Source: Monodelphis domestica (Eukaryota; Chordata; Mammalia; Didelphimorphia; Didelphidae). Taken from it: a DNA stretch of 64,000 nucleotides. Positions 37,001-52,000 of the stretch are shown in pieces. The translations under genes were made by a program, and so were the position numbers. The notes beneath the pieces are model-generated. The model made no database searches. It was not told the DNA's origin and saw nothing but the letters and a program-made list of their open reading frames with translations. How positions within the stretch are numbered: position 1 is the first letter of the stretch; every line of letters begins with the position of its first letter. The stretch spans positions 35,291,351 to 35,355,350 of the forward strand of contig NC_077230.1 in the NCBI RefSeq assembly GCF_027887165.1, written 5' to 3'.

Positions 37001-40000
37001 CTTTCCCTGCCATCTCCTTGAACCAGCTCTCCTCCCACTACTGCTGCTGCCACCCACCACCAGATCTTGGGAGTGGTTTCTCCTCCCCCTGCATGCTATT
37101 GGGAAGAGTGCTCAGCTGCAGTCTCCCACTGCTATTTCTGATTCAAGTGTCTGCACAGAGGGTGAGATTCCCCAATTTTTGGCCAGTCTTTTCCCCACTC
37201 CAGGTGGGTTTTTGAGCCTGTGCTAGCCATTTTTCAGTGAGGAAAAGTGACACCATGCTATTCAGCCCCACCCCCTTCTAGTTTATAAACTGAATTTCTT
37301 AAACTGACCCTTGGCACCGGGCTTGCAACTCAGGATTTTTTTCACAGGAAGGGGGACCACTCTGCTGGTTTGTTTTTTTTTTTTTTGAGTGCACATTAAC
37401 CCAAATCAATGGAGTTTAGATTTTATTTTTCTCCCTCCTACCCAAAACATTGAGGACTAATCTTTCTTTCATATGAAAATATGCTATTGTTCTCCCTTGA
37501 AGTTTTGCCCTTCTTTGAGTTTACTCTTTAAATAAAATCCATTCAGTCTTCCCTTCATTTTTTTTTGGAGGAAAAATGCTTTTACAAAGCATGCTAGGAA
37601 CTCTCACAGAACAGTTCGAATCGCTTAACCTCTAACTAGTGCATACTAGTTCTTTTTTTTTTTACTAGCAGTTTGTATTTACACTGCATATTTCCCATTT
37701 TGTTTGCTTCTCAAGAATATGCAACAGGCTAGACTGCTTAAATTAGAGACCAAACTAAAATATTCTGACAAAGTGTTATGGGGTTCAGCTGTGTACCCCT
37801 GGGGTTCAGGAAGGATACCTTTGGCAGGAACGCAAGACTCCAAAACTTAGCTTAAAAACAAAAAGAGAAATTTATTAGTTTAGGAGGTAATGTTGAGAAT
37901 GGCCAGGAGGATAGCAAGGTGGAGCAGCAAGATGGGGAGCAGTTCCTTGGGAGGACAGCATGAATAGAAAGGCTGCTCCCCATGAGGACAGCATGGATGG
38001 AAAAGCTGTCTCCCCAGATGACATCAGTTCTGGGGATTTTATACTCTTTACAACAGATGCTATGTCATGGTGTGGACATGACTTAGAGTGTTAATAATCA
38101 CTCAGGCATTTGGTGGGGTCAATGAGGTGGTCATCTGACTTGGGTCTGCCTGGAGGCATAAAGATTCCTTAACAAACAGATATCTTGAGATGTATCCTGA
38201 TAGGATCTAGGTGTAGCCTGGAGGTGCGTCTCTCTGTCCATAATAGTTTGCCTGAGTTTCTGGGGGTACAGTGCCCATGTCAAAAGTTTTGATATTCTTA
38301 AATATTCTCAAAACACAGAGTAGAGATTCCTGCCCATTGCTTCTATCAGAAATTTCAGAGTTCTGACAAATGAAGTGCAAATAGTTAATAAATAGTGGGG
38401 AGGGGAATGAACATTAAAAGAGATCTGGAAGTTTATTGTTTCCTAACTACTTTTAATTTATTACCCTCCATAAAAGTAAAAGAAGTCTATTGGAATTGGA
38501 GAAAAGGATTTTTGACGTCCCTGCCTATGTCTTTGTTATGCTTATTTTATTTGCTGATTGCTTGTGATAAGAGTTAATTTTTTTTAAGGTTCATATGTTA
38601 ATCTAATCAATATCTTTCTGATATACTGAATCATTTCAAGCTAATGTTTTTGCCTATTAGATATATTCTATTATATTGATTTTTGTATTTGTACCTTTCC
38701 CCTCTGACTGTACTGAAGAATATCATTATGAAAGCCCATATACACCTTTTTCAGTGGCAAAATCATAACTCATTAGGAGGTGTGTGCTGCATTTGTCACA
38801 TAGATATTGATGGATGGACTTCATCAAAACTGGTTACAACTTGTATACTACATTTAGAGAATTTAATGAGCTAAGAATTTCAATTGCAATTTTAAGAGGT
38901 TTTCAGAAATTACTTTAGATATCTAGGAGACTTCTGGAATGGTATTTAAAATATATATGTATACATGATATATTTTTTTTAATGTTGAACTAAAAGGTAA
39001 AGAACCAAATAGATGTTCCTACATAAAGTATAAAGCAGGAAGCCAAAAAGAACTTCTGTACATGCATAATAAATTATACTCTGCAGTTTAATCTAATTCT
39101 ACCAGAAATATAGAGATTTCTTGGTGATGTTCATTTGTATTTGTATTGTAATTTGTAGCATTGCTCATTTTATATCCTCTATAATTGTGATTGATCATTA
39201 AATAATTAGAGTTTACTCTGGAATTGTGTCTGATTATCAGAGTTCTTAAATCTTTCAGATTTGTTTTTCTTCATGGTGTGAATATGAAAAAACCCTCATG
39301 ATAGTGTCAAATTTCTTCATGCAAATATGATAATTTTTTTTTCTGGTTCATAATAGTTTGGCTCTGTTCTCTTTGTATCAGTTCATAGAAGTCTGGCCAG
39401 GTTACTCTAGTTCCATTCTGGAAATTATTTCTTTTTGTGCATAATTTGTTCAGCCATTTCCCAGTAAAAACAAAACAAAACAAAACATCCTATTAGTCCC
39501 CAGTTCCTTGCCTCTGCAGAATAAGAAAAGAAGTCTCCAATAATTGTTTTGGTATCTTTGGGTCCTATCTTTTCATTTGCATTTTTTAATGTCTTTGGGA
39601 TATTGCTCAAAGTTTAATGACATTTTAATGAGGCCTAGGACCAAATTACTTTCTTGAATATCTAGAACAACCTAAAGTTCCACGACCATGAATACTCTTT
39701 TTTCTCATACCCCAATAATTGTCATTTTAGTTGTAATCATCTTTGTCAATCTGATATGAAGTAAAAGCTTAGAACTGCTTAAATTTACATTTCTCGAGTT
39801 ACTAGTGATTTTGGACCATTTAGGATTGATTTTCCCCCTTGAAAAAAGTGCATTTGTTTCCATAGCCTTTGACTTTTTTTGATTGTCATTTAATTGGAAG
39901 ATGCCTCATGGTTTAAGGCTTACATTTGATCAGTGTAGTAAATGGAAAGTCAGAAAGGCTAAGTGATTTGCCCAAGTTAATACAACTAATTATTGGAAAC

Positions 40001-43000
40001 TTACAACTAGGTTCCAGAACTAGAACTTGAGTCTAAATCTCTTTAATTCCAAGATAGTTTGATTGCCAGTTGTATGAAACTGCTACCTTTTCTTCCACAG
40101 TGACCTGAAATTTGTTATTGGGGCACTGAAAATATTAATAGAAGAAGATCAGGGATGTAGAAAAGACTTCCAAGCTATCTTTGAGCAGGTAAGACAGCAC
40201 AGTTCCTCCCCATTAATCAAGTTTTATTGAATGTTAGTTGTGTTCACAGTGATAAAAGTGGTGGAAAGCAAAGCAGTCAGTGAGAATGGTGCCCATAATA
40301 ATGCATGAAATAAATGCTTCCTATTTCATTCATCCATTCTTTTGATCAGTCCAAACAAAACTTTTCAATCTTACTAAAACTCTTCTTGGCCTAAGAGGAC
40401 TGCTTCATGAAAGGTGAATTGACCAAAACTCCCATATCACTACTCTCTGCCTAGTTCTACTTATGACTCTTTAGAAAATCCAGTATGGAAATCATTTGGG
40501 AACCCCAGCCTACTACTACTACTAATCCATGAATTGTGTCTACTTGATCAAGAGAAAGGATCATCGGCTGGGGTATCCTTCTCCCTTGCTTCCCTTACTC
40601 CGTTGCAGCTATTAACTACTCTTAGGTCTTAAGATGTGAATCAGTAACTTTCTTCCTTCTGAAGTGAAGAAGGCCCACCAGGCTTTTTTTATTATTATTT
40701 TCTCTGTGAATGTGCCTCTGAAGTCTGCTAGAATGTAGGCCTTACAATCGATTTCCCCTACTTTTATGCTATCATTGTAACTACTAATTGAAGTACCTCT
40801 GGATGTGTGCAAAATGCTGCTAAGCGCTGGAGACATAAAGAGAAAAAATGAAACATTTCCTGATCTTGAGACACTCTTACTCGATACTCTAAGTGGAAAG
40901 TACAACATTTAAAATAAGGTTCAGCTGAAGCACAAGATGGAATGCTTCAGAAGTCCTGGGGTCTCAGTGGTAGAATGGATGGAATGGATAGCAAGCGCCA
41001 TTTGGCAATGATTTCACAAAGATTAGTTAGACTGGTTCTGCCATCTATCACATCAGTAAATTCTTTTTGTATTTGAGGATTAAACCCAGTGTCTCGGTCA
41101 CATATTATCAAGGCTTTCCTGTTTTTATTGGATAAAGTCTAAACCCAGTACCTTCCATACTCTGACACCAGAGGGTTCCATACTTAATTCCCAGAGTACC
41201 ATGACATAAATTTTTTATTATATATATATATGCATATATCTATATCTATATCTTTGTAGTCATATAAATCTTATATACCCAGAGCTTAGCTGAGGACAAG
41301 AAGACCAGACATGGAAGAAGCTCTTAGTAGTGAATATCATTTTTCTTTTTTCTATACACATGTAAATCTGTGTGTCAGTATATACATATATATGCACATA
41401 AATGCATGCACACATTTATTTATATATGTGTATGTGTCGATATCTATACCTCTATCTAAGGCCAGGTTACTTACTCATCAGACCTGCCCTAACATTCTTC
41501 TAGTTTGCAAAAGGGCTTGTCACTGTAACTTCTCAGCTATTATGGTATTTCCACTGACTTTGTTTTTGAACATCTCTTGAAGTCCATTTTACTAAATTAT
41601 ACTCCTCCTAGAAGCAGAAACTGTCTTTCCCCCTGTATATACAGAACTATGCAGGAAGAGAAGCTTCGTTTTGTAGTGTTAGGAAGTGATATGTATTGAA
41701 GTGGTCCCCCTGATGTCCATCCTGGATGTCTGAAGCTCACCAGGTCAGTAACATCTTACTGCTTTTGGCAGCTTCCTGCAACTAAATGGCAGTGAAGGTG
41801 TCACCTTGCCTTGAAAAACACAATTCTTAACTGGGAGAGCTTTTAAGCTTTGGATTCTATCCCTAACCTCATTCCTATCTGTATGCCTATCTCTTTCCCT
41901 CTTCCCATTCCCATCCATGTCCCCATCTCAGTTCCCAAACCTATCCCTGTCTCTAATCTCATGTAAATCTCTCGTCCTATCCTGATTAGTTTTACTCAAT
42001 AGCTACTAGTCATGGAATTTGTGCATATGTTTTTGAATGTAATAGATCTTAAGGAGTCATTTGAGAATAAAGAGGTCAGATAAGTGGCTAGCAGGAATAA
42101 ATGAGATGGTTGTGACTGTTGGAGAGGAAAAGGATTGAATAAGGTGTAATTAATAGATTTATTTTGATTAATTTGGTAAATTTCAGGCTAACATTTTTCA
42201 AGACAATTATAAAGACATTAACACATACAATGTGAATATGGAACAGAAACCTGATGAATCAGATAAAGAAGGCACATTTTTACCATTGGCCCCAGAAGAA
42301 GAATTTTTACTAGGACAATTTAAAATAAAGCCTAAAGAGATAAAAAATGAAGATTTATCACCAGGGCAATTATTAGCCCAAGGGGATTTCAATTCAGGTA
42401 AGACATATATCCTTGCTCAAAACATTTGACCCTAAAGTTTTCTGATAGAAAAGAGAAATTTGCAACAAATGTTTCCATCACTCACCGAATCTCTGGTCTC
42501 TATTCCTTTTCCCTTCATATCTCTAATAATGAGAATGCTAGCTGCTTTATAAGGCTTACTCAACTATTGGTGATCCCTCTCTTGGTGATTGAACTATAAG
42601 GGACATTGGAAATATTCTACTATAACATTTTAATTGCTATAGAAATCTATCCTATATGTAAGTCAGAATGTCATTTAGATTCTGCCTCAAAATATGCAGT
42701 GATAAGAAACTCATTTTCTCAACATCCAGGCCACACTATTGCTAAATTACTTAAGCTTTTAGAAAATATTTCAGTACAATGTTTTTCCTAAGGATTTTTT
42801 TTATAATTTAGTCCTTTTCCCTTCTTTTGAAATAATACAGAAAAAGATCTTGTTCCTCTTTCCCGATTACTATCCATTTGACCTATAAAATCAACTTATT
42901 TTCCACCTAAGTCTTTTTTTTAATCTCTATGATCATGTTTAGCCTGAAAACAATCTTTATATGATTTCTTATTACATCCTTGGGACATGGTTTTGTTTAG

Positions 43001-46000
43001 AGTCTATTATCCATCCTACTTTAATGACATCCATTTTAGCTTATCAACATTCTGTTGGTCTCATTGCAACAAAATCTTTTTTTAATTCAATTACTTATAG
43101 GAATATTTTTGGCCATTTCTTTTGACATTTTAAAATTCAGATACCCCAATCTCCCTTTCCTTACCTGAGGGGGTGAAGAATCTGATATAGGTTATACTCA
43201 TACTATCATGTAATACATATTTCCATATGGTTCCCATCATGATAAAGACACATAACACACATATTCACTAGAAATCTCATAAAGAATTATAATATAACTT
43301 ATAATTTATAATATAACTATTATAGTAGAAGATGTCAAGTTTTGATCTACACTCAGATTTTTTTTTGTAGCTTCCTTGACCATTGATAGTATGTTCATGT
43401 GTTACCTTGGAAGCTTTATGATAATGGTTTAGTTCTTCACAGTTGATCATTGTATAATATTTCTGTTATAGTCTCTAGTTATGGTGGTTCTGCTCACTTT
43501 TTCTGAATTCATCCTGTTCATTGTTCCTTATGGCATAATAGTAATCCATTACAACCATATTCCACAGCTTGATCATTCAACCACTAAATAATGGACAACC
43601 CCTCAGTTTCCAATTCTTTACCACTATAAAAAGAGCTGATAATATTTTGGCACAGTTAGTTCCTTTTATTCTATCTTTGATCCATTTGGGATCCTGAACC
43701 TTTAGTGAGATTGTTGTATAGACCTTTGGGTATTGTTTCATATAAGTCTCCAGAATGGTTGTATCGATTCACACTATCACCAATGAAGTTTATTAGTGTT
43801 ACAATTTTCCCACATCCCCTTCAACATTTATCATTTTCCATTTTGGTCGTGTTAGCTAATCTGAAGTGGGTGAGATCATTTTTCAGAGTTGGCTTAATTT
43901 TCATTTCTTTCATCAATAGTGATTTGGAATTTTTTAAAATATGACTATGTATAGTTTTAATCTCTTCTGAGAAATGCCTATTCAAATCCTTTGACCATTT
44001 CTCAATTGAGGAATGTTGTGTATTATAAATTTGACTCAGTTCTCTTTATATTTAAGAAATGAGACTTTTGTCAAATACTTACTATAAATTTTTCCTCAGA
44101 ATTTTCTTCATTTCTAATCTTAAGTACATTTGTTTTATTTGTGCAAAACCTTTTTAATTTAATGAAATCAAAATTCCCTTTTAATCAAGTATGCCGATGG
44201 TTTATTTATTTTATTTTTTCATAAAACAAACTATTTGTCTTATTTTATTAGTTCTATGGTTTTCTTACTTTCAATCCATTCATCCCTTGCTTGATTTTCA
44301 TGATTTCCAATTTGCTGTTTAATTGAGGATTTTTAAATTTGTCCTTTTCTAGGATTTTTAGTTGTATCACCAATTCGCTTATGACCTGCTCTTTCTCTAC
44401 TTTACCTGATATAAGCAATAAGAGATGTGAATTTTCCTCTAAGTACGGCTTTGGCTACATCCTATAAATTTTGATATGTAGTCTCCTTATAATCATTGTC
44501 TTTAATGAAATTATTGATTGTTTCTATGATTCATTCTTTGACCCATTTATTCCTTAGGCAAAAATTTGTTTATATCTATCATCTATGTATATGCCATATA
44601 CATATAAATTTATTTATTGGCAAATAGAGAAGGTTTCCTATTTTAGCTATAAATATCACTTGTATAAATGGTTCATTAGAAAACACCTTTTTCCTGGGTA
44701 CCATCAATTACTTGCATTCCTTTTGCATTGTGAAACTGTGAACATTTGGAGTATCACTGTCATTGCTAACAGAAGGAAATCTGGTTCAGCCTTATGAATC
44801 TGAGATCTGGAAGAATGAATACTGGTAAATTGAGCAACAGTTGGAAAATGAATGCTGTACTTCAGGGGCTGACTTTTTTTTGGCTGCCAAGTACCATTAA
44901 TATGATTGTTGTTCAGAGAATATTAGAACCTCTGGTGTGAGGGCTTGCTGAACACTTTTCAGGGCTGCTCATCTGCCTTTGGTGTCTACTTGTCACCCAG
45001 CTCTCACCTGTGGTTCCAAGAAGCTGTAGCATGTGGAGCAGCCTGTTAAAACTGAACAGATTGGTTAAGTTAGGTTGATATCTACTCCAGGCTTGTGAAG
45101 ACCTCCTCCTGGAATAGGTGGATGAGAAAATTTGCTTCAGTAGCCGTGAATGTAGCTGAAGTAAGCACTGTGAAGTGTGTAGAGTTTGGTTGGACATCTA
45201 AGACACTAAAGTCATTTAGGTTCAGTGTCAATCATCTAGGTTCAGTGTCAGTCATGCAGACTTTAGTCTTGCCACAGGATTTAGATGACTCTGGAAGAAA
45301 GAGTGAGGCTGACAATTTTGTGCAACTCACTTAAATCCAATTCATACACAAGTTAAAATATTACTCTGTGATGTCACTGGTACTTTTCAAACATAACGAT
45401 CACCACCACCACTGCCAACTGATTAATCAACATTTTTGACTGTCTCATCCTTTTAAGTCTTCTTAAATCTAGCTTTATTTGTTTTTAACTGCCCTTGCAG
45501 CAGGATTAGTATTTTCTTGTTAGATATCCTAGATCATCAGTCTTAGAAGGAACCTCAAAGACCACCCACTTTAATCCCTTCATTTTGTAGATGAGAAAAA
45601 TGAGGCTCAGAGAAGATATTCAGATAGTTACCTTCCCAGCTGTGACTTCATGGCTTCTGGCTCTAAAATGAAGAACATAGGTAAGTTCTTCACTTTATAA
45701 GTTGTCTAAGCCTTGGTCAGCAATAGGTACCAATTAAAGATTGCTATTGTCCCTTGCTAATCCTAGTAAAATATTTGTGTACTGTTGTACTCATTGAATT
45801 ATTTATTTTTCTTAGAGACCCCAATAAAAAAAGAAAAAGAAGAAGATGAAATAGTAGTGGAGGAAGAGATTATTAGCACTGGAAAACCTACAGAGGGAAA
45901 GGCTAAAAAGAGATTTTCCTGGTTCCGGTAAGAGATGTACTTTTTATATATGGATAACAATATTCTTAATAAACAAAACATTTTATTTCTCCTGGAATTT

Positions 46001-49000
46001 ACCTCTTTGGCTACTGTTTGATATGTTTTTTGCCCCTTTCTACAAAAGAACTTCATTATTTATATGAATTTTCTCAGTTGTTCACATCTTCCTCAAAAGG
46101 GTGCTGGCATAGAGTAAAGGTGTCCAATTCACAGTTTATGGATGTGACCCAGAGAGATCCATTTCTTTTTGAGTCTGATAATAACAACTTAGTGGGAAAA
46201 GTATAGGACATGGAATCTGAGTTATCTGCATTCAGACTGGAGTTTTATCACCTAGTCATGTGATCAAATACAAGTATTTTCTGATCAATAGGTTACAGAC
46301 TTCCCATCTATAAAATATTACAAGTTGACATCTAGCGTTACTTCAGATCTAAATCAGTGACCCCATCACTCCTTACAAGACAAATCATGTATTAGTTGTG
46401 TTTAATGTGGAGGAGGAAGAAGTAGAGAAATGATATTGTGCCATATGCACACATATTTAACTTAACTGGCTTCCATATCTAGTTTTATATTTTTACCTAT
46501 AGCGCCAAATTTGATCTTGCCCCTTCTCTAATACATGTGCTGACATAGCACGTATCCTACAAAAAGTGTAACTCCAAACTCTTTTAACATGTAGCTTTGT
46601 CTTTTTTTCAGAATTGAAATTCATGAAATTTTTATAGTGTGCATCTATTTAAGATCTTTTTTTGTGTCATAGTAGAATGTATTTTGTGTTTTAATAATTA
46701 TTTCCCTCTCAAATGTTGTATGATTCTAGCAATATCAAAGAACGCAAGCTGTGGAACTTCTTTCATTTTAAAAAACATGACAAACAAGTAAAGAATGTGC
46801 ACAAGTGGGAAGAAATTGATCAAGAGGTAAATTTTCATTATGTTAAATTTATCAAAGATTTAAGTTTGTTTCCCCATTTAAATTACTAGAGAGTGAGCTT
46901 TCTCTTGAATTAGAAAACTATAATTTACCTTGGATTGAGGAGTTAACATTCTGTCATCATTATTAATCAGTATGCATAGGAATAAAATTACCTGAGTAAG
47001 GAGCAAAAGTACCATAGCGGCAACTGTTTGGCCTTGAAGTCTCTTTTTTGTTCCCAGAGATCATTCAAGAACCTCTCTCAAGAAAAGGGAATGATTAAGA
47101 ACTCTTAAAACATTTGAATTGTCTGTATTTGGATGTTCTAAGGACAAGGGATAATTGATTCAACTTTTGGCCTCAGAATATTGTTGGCTGAAAATTTTCT
47201 AAAATTATGGCACAGAGTATTGAAATACACTTAACCTAGAGAAAAGTGCAATTTGAATTGTTATGGGCTGTTGCAGGTAGGAAGTGATAACATAGTAGGA
47301 TAATTTTCCCTCCATGAGACAGAAGGGGTCTCTGAAGGGGCTGTACAATATTTAAAAAATAACAGGTAGGTAAAATGGTAAAAGTTTACCAAGAAATACC
47401 TCTGTCGGTTGTTGGCAAAATAAGAGGAGAGATTGCATGTGTATGTCTTGATTTACTGTGCCTGTGTTACTGAGCAAAAAAAAGAACAGGAGAGCCACAG
47501 ATGGGCCAATATGACAATGAAGGAAAATAATAAATGTTGAAGGGGATATGGCAGAATTGGGACACTAATGCATTGCTAGTGGAGTTGTGAATTAATACAA
47601 GCATTCTGGAGGGAAATTTGGAATTATGAGCAAAGGGCTTTAAAAGAACACATATCCTTTGATCCAGCAATACCACTGCTGGGTTTGTACTCCAAAGAGA
47701 TAATAAGGAAAAATGCGTATACAAAATATTCATAGCTGAGCTCTTTGTGGTGGCAAAAATTGGAAAATGAGGGCATGTTCCTCAATTAGGGAATGACTAA
47801 ACAAATTGTGGTATATGTTGGTGATGGAATACTATTGTGTTATAAGGAATGATGACCTACTTGATTTCTATATGAACTGGAAAGACCTCCATGAACGGAA
47901 GCAGAGTGAAATGAGCAGAACCAATCGAATGATATACACTGAAAGTGAAACATTGTAGAACTATCCAACATAATGAACTTTACTACTAGCAGCATACAAT
48001 AGTCCAGGACATTCCTGAAGGACTTATGAGAAAGAATGCTATCTATATTGAGAGAGAGAACTATGGGAATAGAAATGAAAAAGAAAAACTTAAGACTTAA
48101 CACTTAGAACTTGTTTATATGAATATATGATTTGGGGTTTGAGCTCTATGGCAAAAATGAATAATATAAAATTAGGTATCAAGGGATAACATTTGTACAA
48201 TCCAGTAGAATTGCTTATTGCTTCTGGGAGGGGAAAAGGGAAAGAAAATGAATCATATAAACTTGAAAAAATATTAAAAATAAAAAAAGAATATGAGGTA
48301 TGAGGTCAATTGGGAAAATATCTATTGATCTTCACACACATATTTTTACACATACATAAATAAATAGATACACATGTACATATGAGTAAGTCCAACTAAA
48401 GATTTCATCACCCACCAGGCATTAGGAGGTATTTCTGACCTGCCCAATTTTGTTTGTGCTCTAGCTAGCAAGAATAAAATTCTGAATTGCCTCACATTAG
48501 GAATTCTTTTGAATCCTCCAAGGATGGTCCCATCTCTTAATAGATACTGAAAAAGGACCCCCACAACACTGTCTAATGGAGATGGGCATATTTTTTTCAA
48601 TTTTCTTTTACTTATAAAATAATAAATGGCAATAAAATACAAGCTTTCCTCCAAACCTAAAGGTGACAACATCGAATATGTTTAGCATTTGTAATCATGA
48701 TGGTCAACTTGCCAAAATCTTGTTAAAAAAAAATAAGATTTGTTTCCATTTACTTTCTAGAAATATTACCCATCAGTAGAAATAGACAAAAAACTAGGAT
48801 GCACTTTAATAGTTCCTGACCAGTTTCTCAACTGATATGGTAACCTCAATTGGAAAGTTATGGATATCAGACACTGGAAGATGGAATTGGGGACTTGAGG
48901 GTTCTTTGCCTTTATAAGAACCATCACTAGATTCTAAAGTTAGCTAACACCTAGCTAATCTAACTTCTAGTCTTAGAACCTGATGATAACTCCTCCTCTG

Positions 49001-52000
49001 CCTCCCATGACCCAGAAACCCCAGCAGATCCCACCAGGCCAAGTTGCCTCAACTTCCTTCCTGGGTGGATATTGGGTAAAGTGGCCTGTGTTCCTGGCCA
49101 AAGAAGAGACAAAACTACCTGGGTAAAGGTAGATTTTAGTTCAATTTATTTTGGCCATGGAGCATAACTGAATACACTTTGGATATAGATAATTTTCCTC
49201 TCATCTTGTCTTAACTTGGAATAGGTGGAAACATTTTAGTATTAATACATTCCCTTACAAAGTCATCACTCCTTAAGTGAAAATATATCAAGTATTTTGC
49301 CTGTTTTAGAATAATGCTATTTTTAAAAAGGCTCTAAAGTATTTTCATTGCAAAAAAATAAAGTTTTTTCCTGGTTTACAAAACTCACTTCAGATCTCTT
49401 GTTGTTCCGTGAATTTTTGACATACAGATGAAAGAAAAGGGTGGTGGGGATAAGAAATACAGCAGCCTTGAAAAGCAAAATTTATAAAAAAAATGAACTG
49501 TGAAATGAGGGATGATTTTGGAACAAATGGTCTCTAAGGCTCCTTTGAGGTTTTGCTGTCTATGGTTATATTAACATATAGCCATGGAACCTTTTTAAAT
49601 ATTGTGTCTCTTGACCTCTAGGTATTGGAAGATTACTGTCCTTATTCTACTGAAGCCCCTAAAACATTGCCAACAGAGTGGACAAATATTGAAGTTGGTA
49701 ATTGGTTATGGAGCATTGGAATGGAGGAGTATGTTGTAAAATTTTATTGTAAAGGAATAAGTGGTGAAAAACTCCTTACACTGGACAATCACTCGCTAAA
49801 AGTAAGTTCAAGAATTGACTTTTTTTTTTACAATCCATTAGTCAACATATATATATATATATATATAATCACTAATTTTATGGAGAGAGTATTTAAAACA
49901 TAATACAAAAATGGGAAATCCTATGTATGATCTATTTGCCAATCTTATGGTTTTAAGAAAATCATGTTAACCTCCTTTTGAATGTAGTATCAAGGGAGAT
50001 TTCTTTTTGATTGTGATTTGTTAAATTCCCCCCTCCCCTTTTTAGTATTGCTAACATGTGGTCATTTCTTTTTATTTATATTTATTTATTTATTTTTAAA
50101 AACCTACCATTCCATCTTGGAATCAATCCCCATGTATTAATTCCAAGGAAGAAGAGGAGTAGGATCTGGGCAAGGAGTGGGTAGTGAGTGACTTGCCAAG
50201 GTTCACACTGCTAACAAGAGTATCAAGAGTATGTGAGGGGGGCACTGGGTAGCTCAGTGGATTGAAAGCCAGGCCTATAGATGGGAGATCCTGGGTTCAA
50301 ATTTGACATCAGACATTTCCCAGCTGTGTGTGACAAGTAAATCACCTTAAAAGACTTATATATATTAATTTAAGGTAGCCAAGGAATTCAGCTATGTAAT
50401 TCCTAAATGAAAACTCAAGTCAGCAGTCAAACTTTTATGGAGTTTAATTACAAACAGGAGGAAGAAAGATATTAGAGATAGAGAGATAGAGAAGGAGAGA
50501 GAAAGGGGAGAGAAGGGAATAGGGCTTAAATACCTCTTCTGTTTAGGCTGGGCCAAAAGGCCCAAGCCCTTAGATAGCTAGAGGCAAAGAAAAGAGATCA
50601 GTCCCTATCACTCACGTGACCAAAATGGAGAAAGAGTCTCAGGGGCCTCCACCTCCAGCTTCCTTCCGAGCAAGTTTCTCAGAGCACCACCTCTCAGAGC
50701 AAAACCTCCCCAACCAAACCCCCCTAGTCCTCAGACCCCGCTATCTTTAAGGAAACCATCCAAGTTCCCTCCCCTCAGTTCTAACATCTACCAATCACTG
50801 TCCATGTCTTCCGTGTGCCAATGGTGGCTCTAGATTCACCCAGGACCGCCCAGAGTTCTGTGGCTTTACACATGTCTGTTGAAGGTCATATTCTCAAATA
50901 ATTAAATTTTGATCCTTTGCTGCAGCTCTTCCTAAATCCTGTTACCCTGAGTAGGGTGGAGATTGGAATAATTAAATTTTGATCTATGCTGCAGCCCTTC
51001 CTAAATCCTGTTAGGACTGAGTAGAGTGGAGATTGTAATTTCCAAGACCTGGTTCTGTAATTCCAAGTATCTCTATTGTATCAATTCTAAAATCAATCAT
51101 GGCTCAAAGAACTTTCTGTTCTATGCTTATGCATAGGTCAAAGCCCTTTCCATTGTTCAGCAAAAGGTTTCTGTCCTAAAGTAATCTTAAGAAGGGAGGA
51201 GGAGGAACCTCCCATGCCAATGGGGTTCACATTCCAATAGACTATCAGTAAGAAATTTTCCAAGTATGAAATTTCCCAATGGTGAAATTTCCAACATTTA
51301 TAAGTCTAAGAAATGTTAAGGTTTACGGTGTGGCAAAGTAGGGATATTAATTCATTGCTGGTGGAGTTGTGAACTGATCCAGCCATTCTGGAGGGCAATT
51401 TGGAACTATGCACAAAGGGCGATAAAAGAATGTCTACCCTTTGATCCAGCCATAGCACTGCTGGGTTTGTACCCCAAAGAGATAATGGACAAAAAGACTT
51501 GTACGAAAATATTCATAGCTGCGCTCTTTGTGGTGGCCAAAAATTGGAAAATGAGGGGATGCCCATCAATTGGGGAATGGCTGAACAAACTGTGGTATAT
51601 GTTGGTGATGGAATACTATTGTGCTCAAAGGAATAATAAAGTGGAGGATTTCCATGTGAACTGGAACAACCTCCAGGAAGTGATGTAGAGCGAGAGGAGC
51701 AGAACCAGGAGAACATTGTACACAGAGACAAACACACTGTGGTATCATCGAACGTAATGGACTTCTCCATTAGTGGTGGTGTAATGTCCCTGCACAATCT
51801 GCAGGGATCAAGGAGAAAAAAAACACTATCCAAAAGCAGAGGACAAACTGAGGGAATAGAAACACCAAGGAAAAGCAACTGCCTGACTACAATGGCTGAG
51901 GGGACATGACAGAGGAAAGACTCGGAGCGAACACTCTGATGCAAATACTAACAACATGGCAATGGGTTCAAGTCAAGAACACATATGATACCAGTGGAAT

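Noticed and set aside
41311-41580. 89-residue frame with His/Tyr/Ile repeats
   Set aside because: Runs through ATAC/ATGC simple repeats in an intron; no splice support and no counterpart frame in gene 1.
45898-45927. KKRFSWF as a PP1-binding RVxF motif
   Set aside because: The position needing Val/Ile is Phe, and in neurabins the PP1 motif lies before the PDZ domain, so this is not good evidence for PP1 binding.
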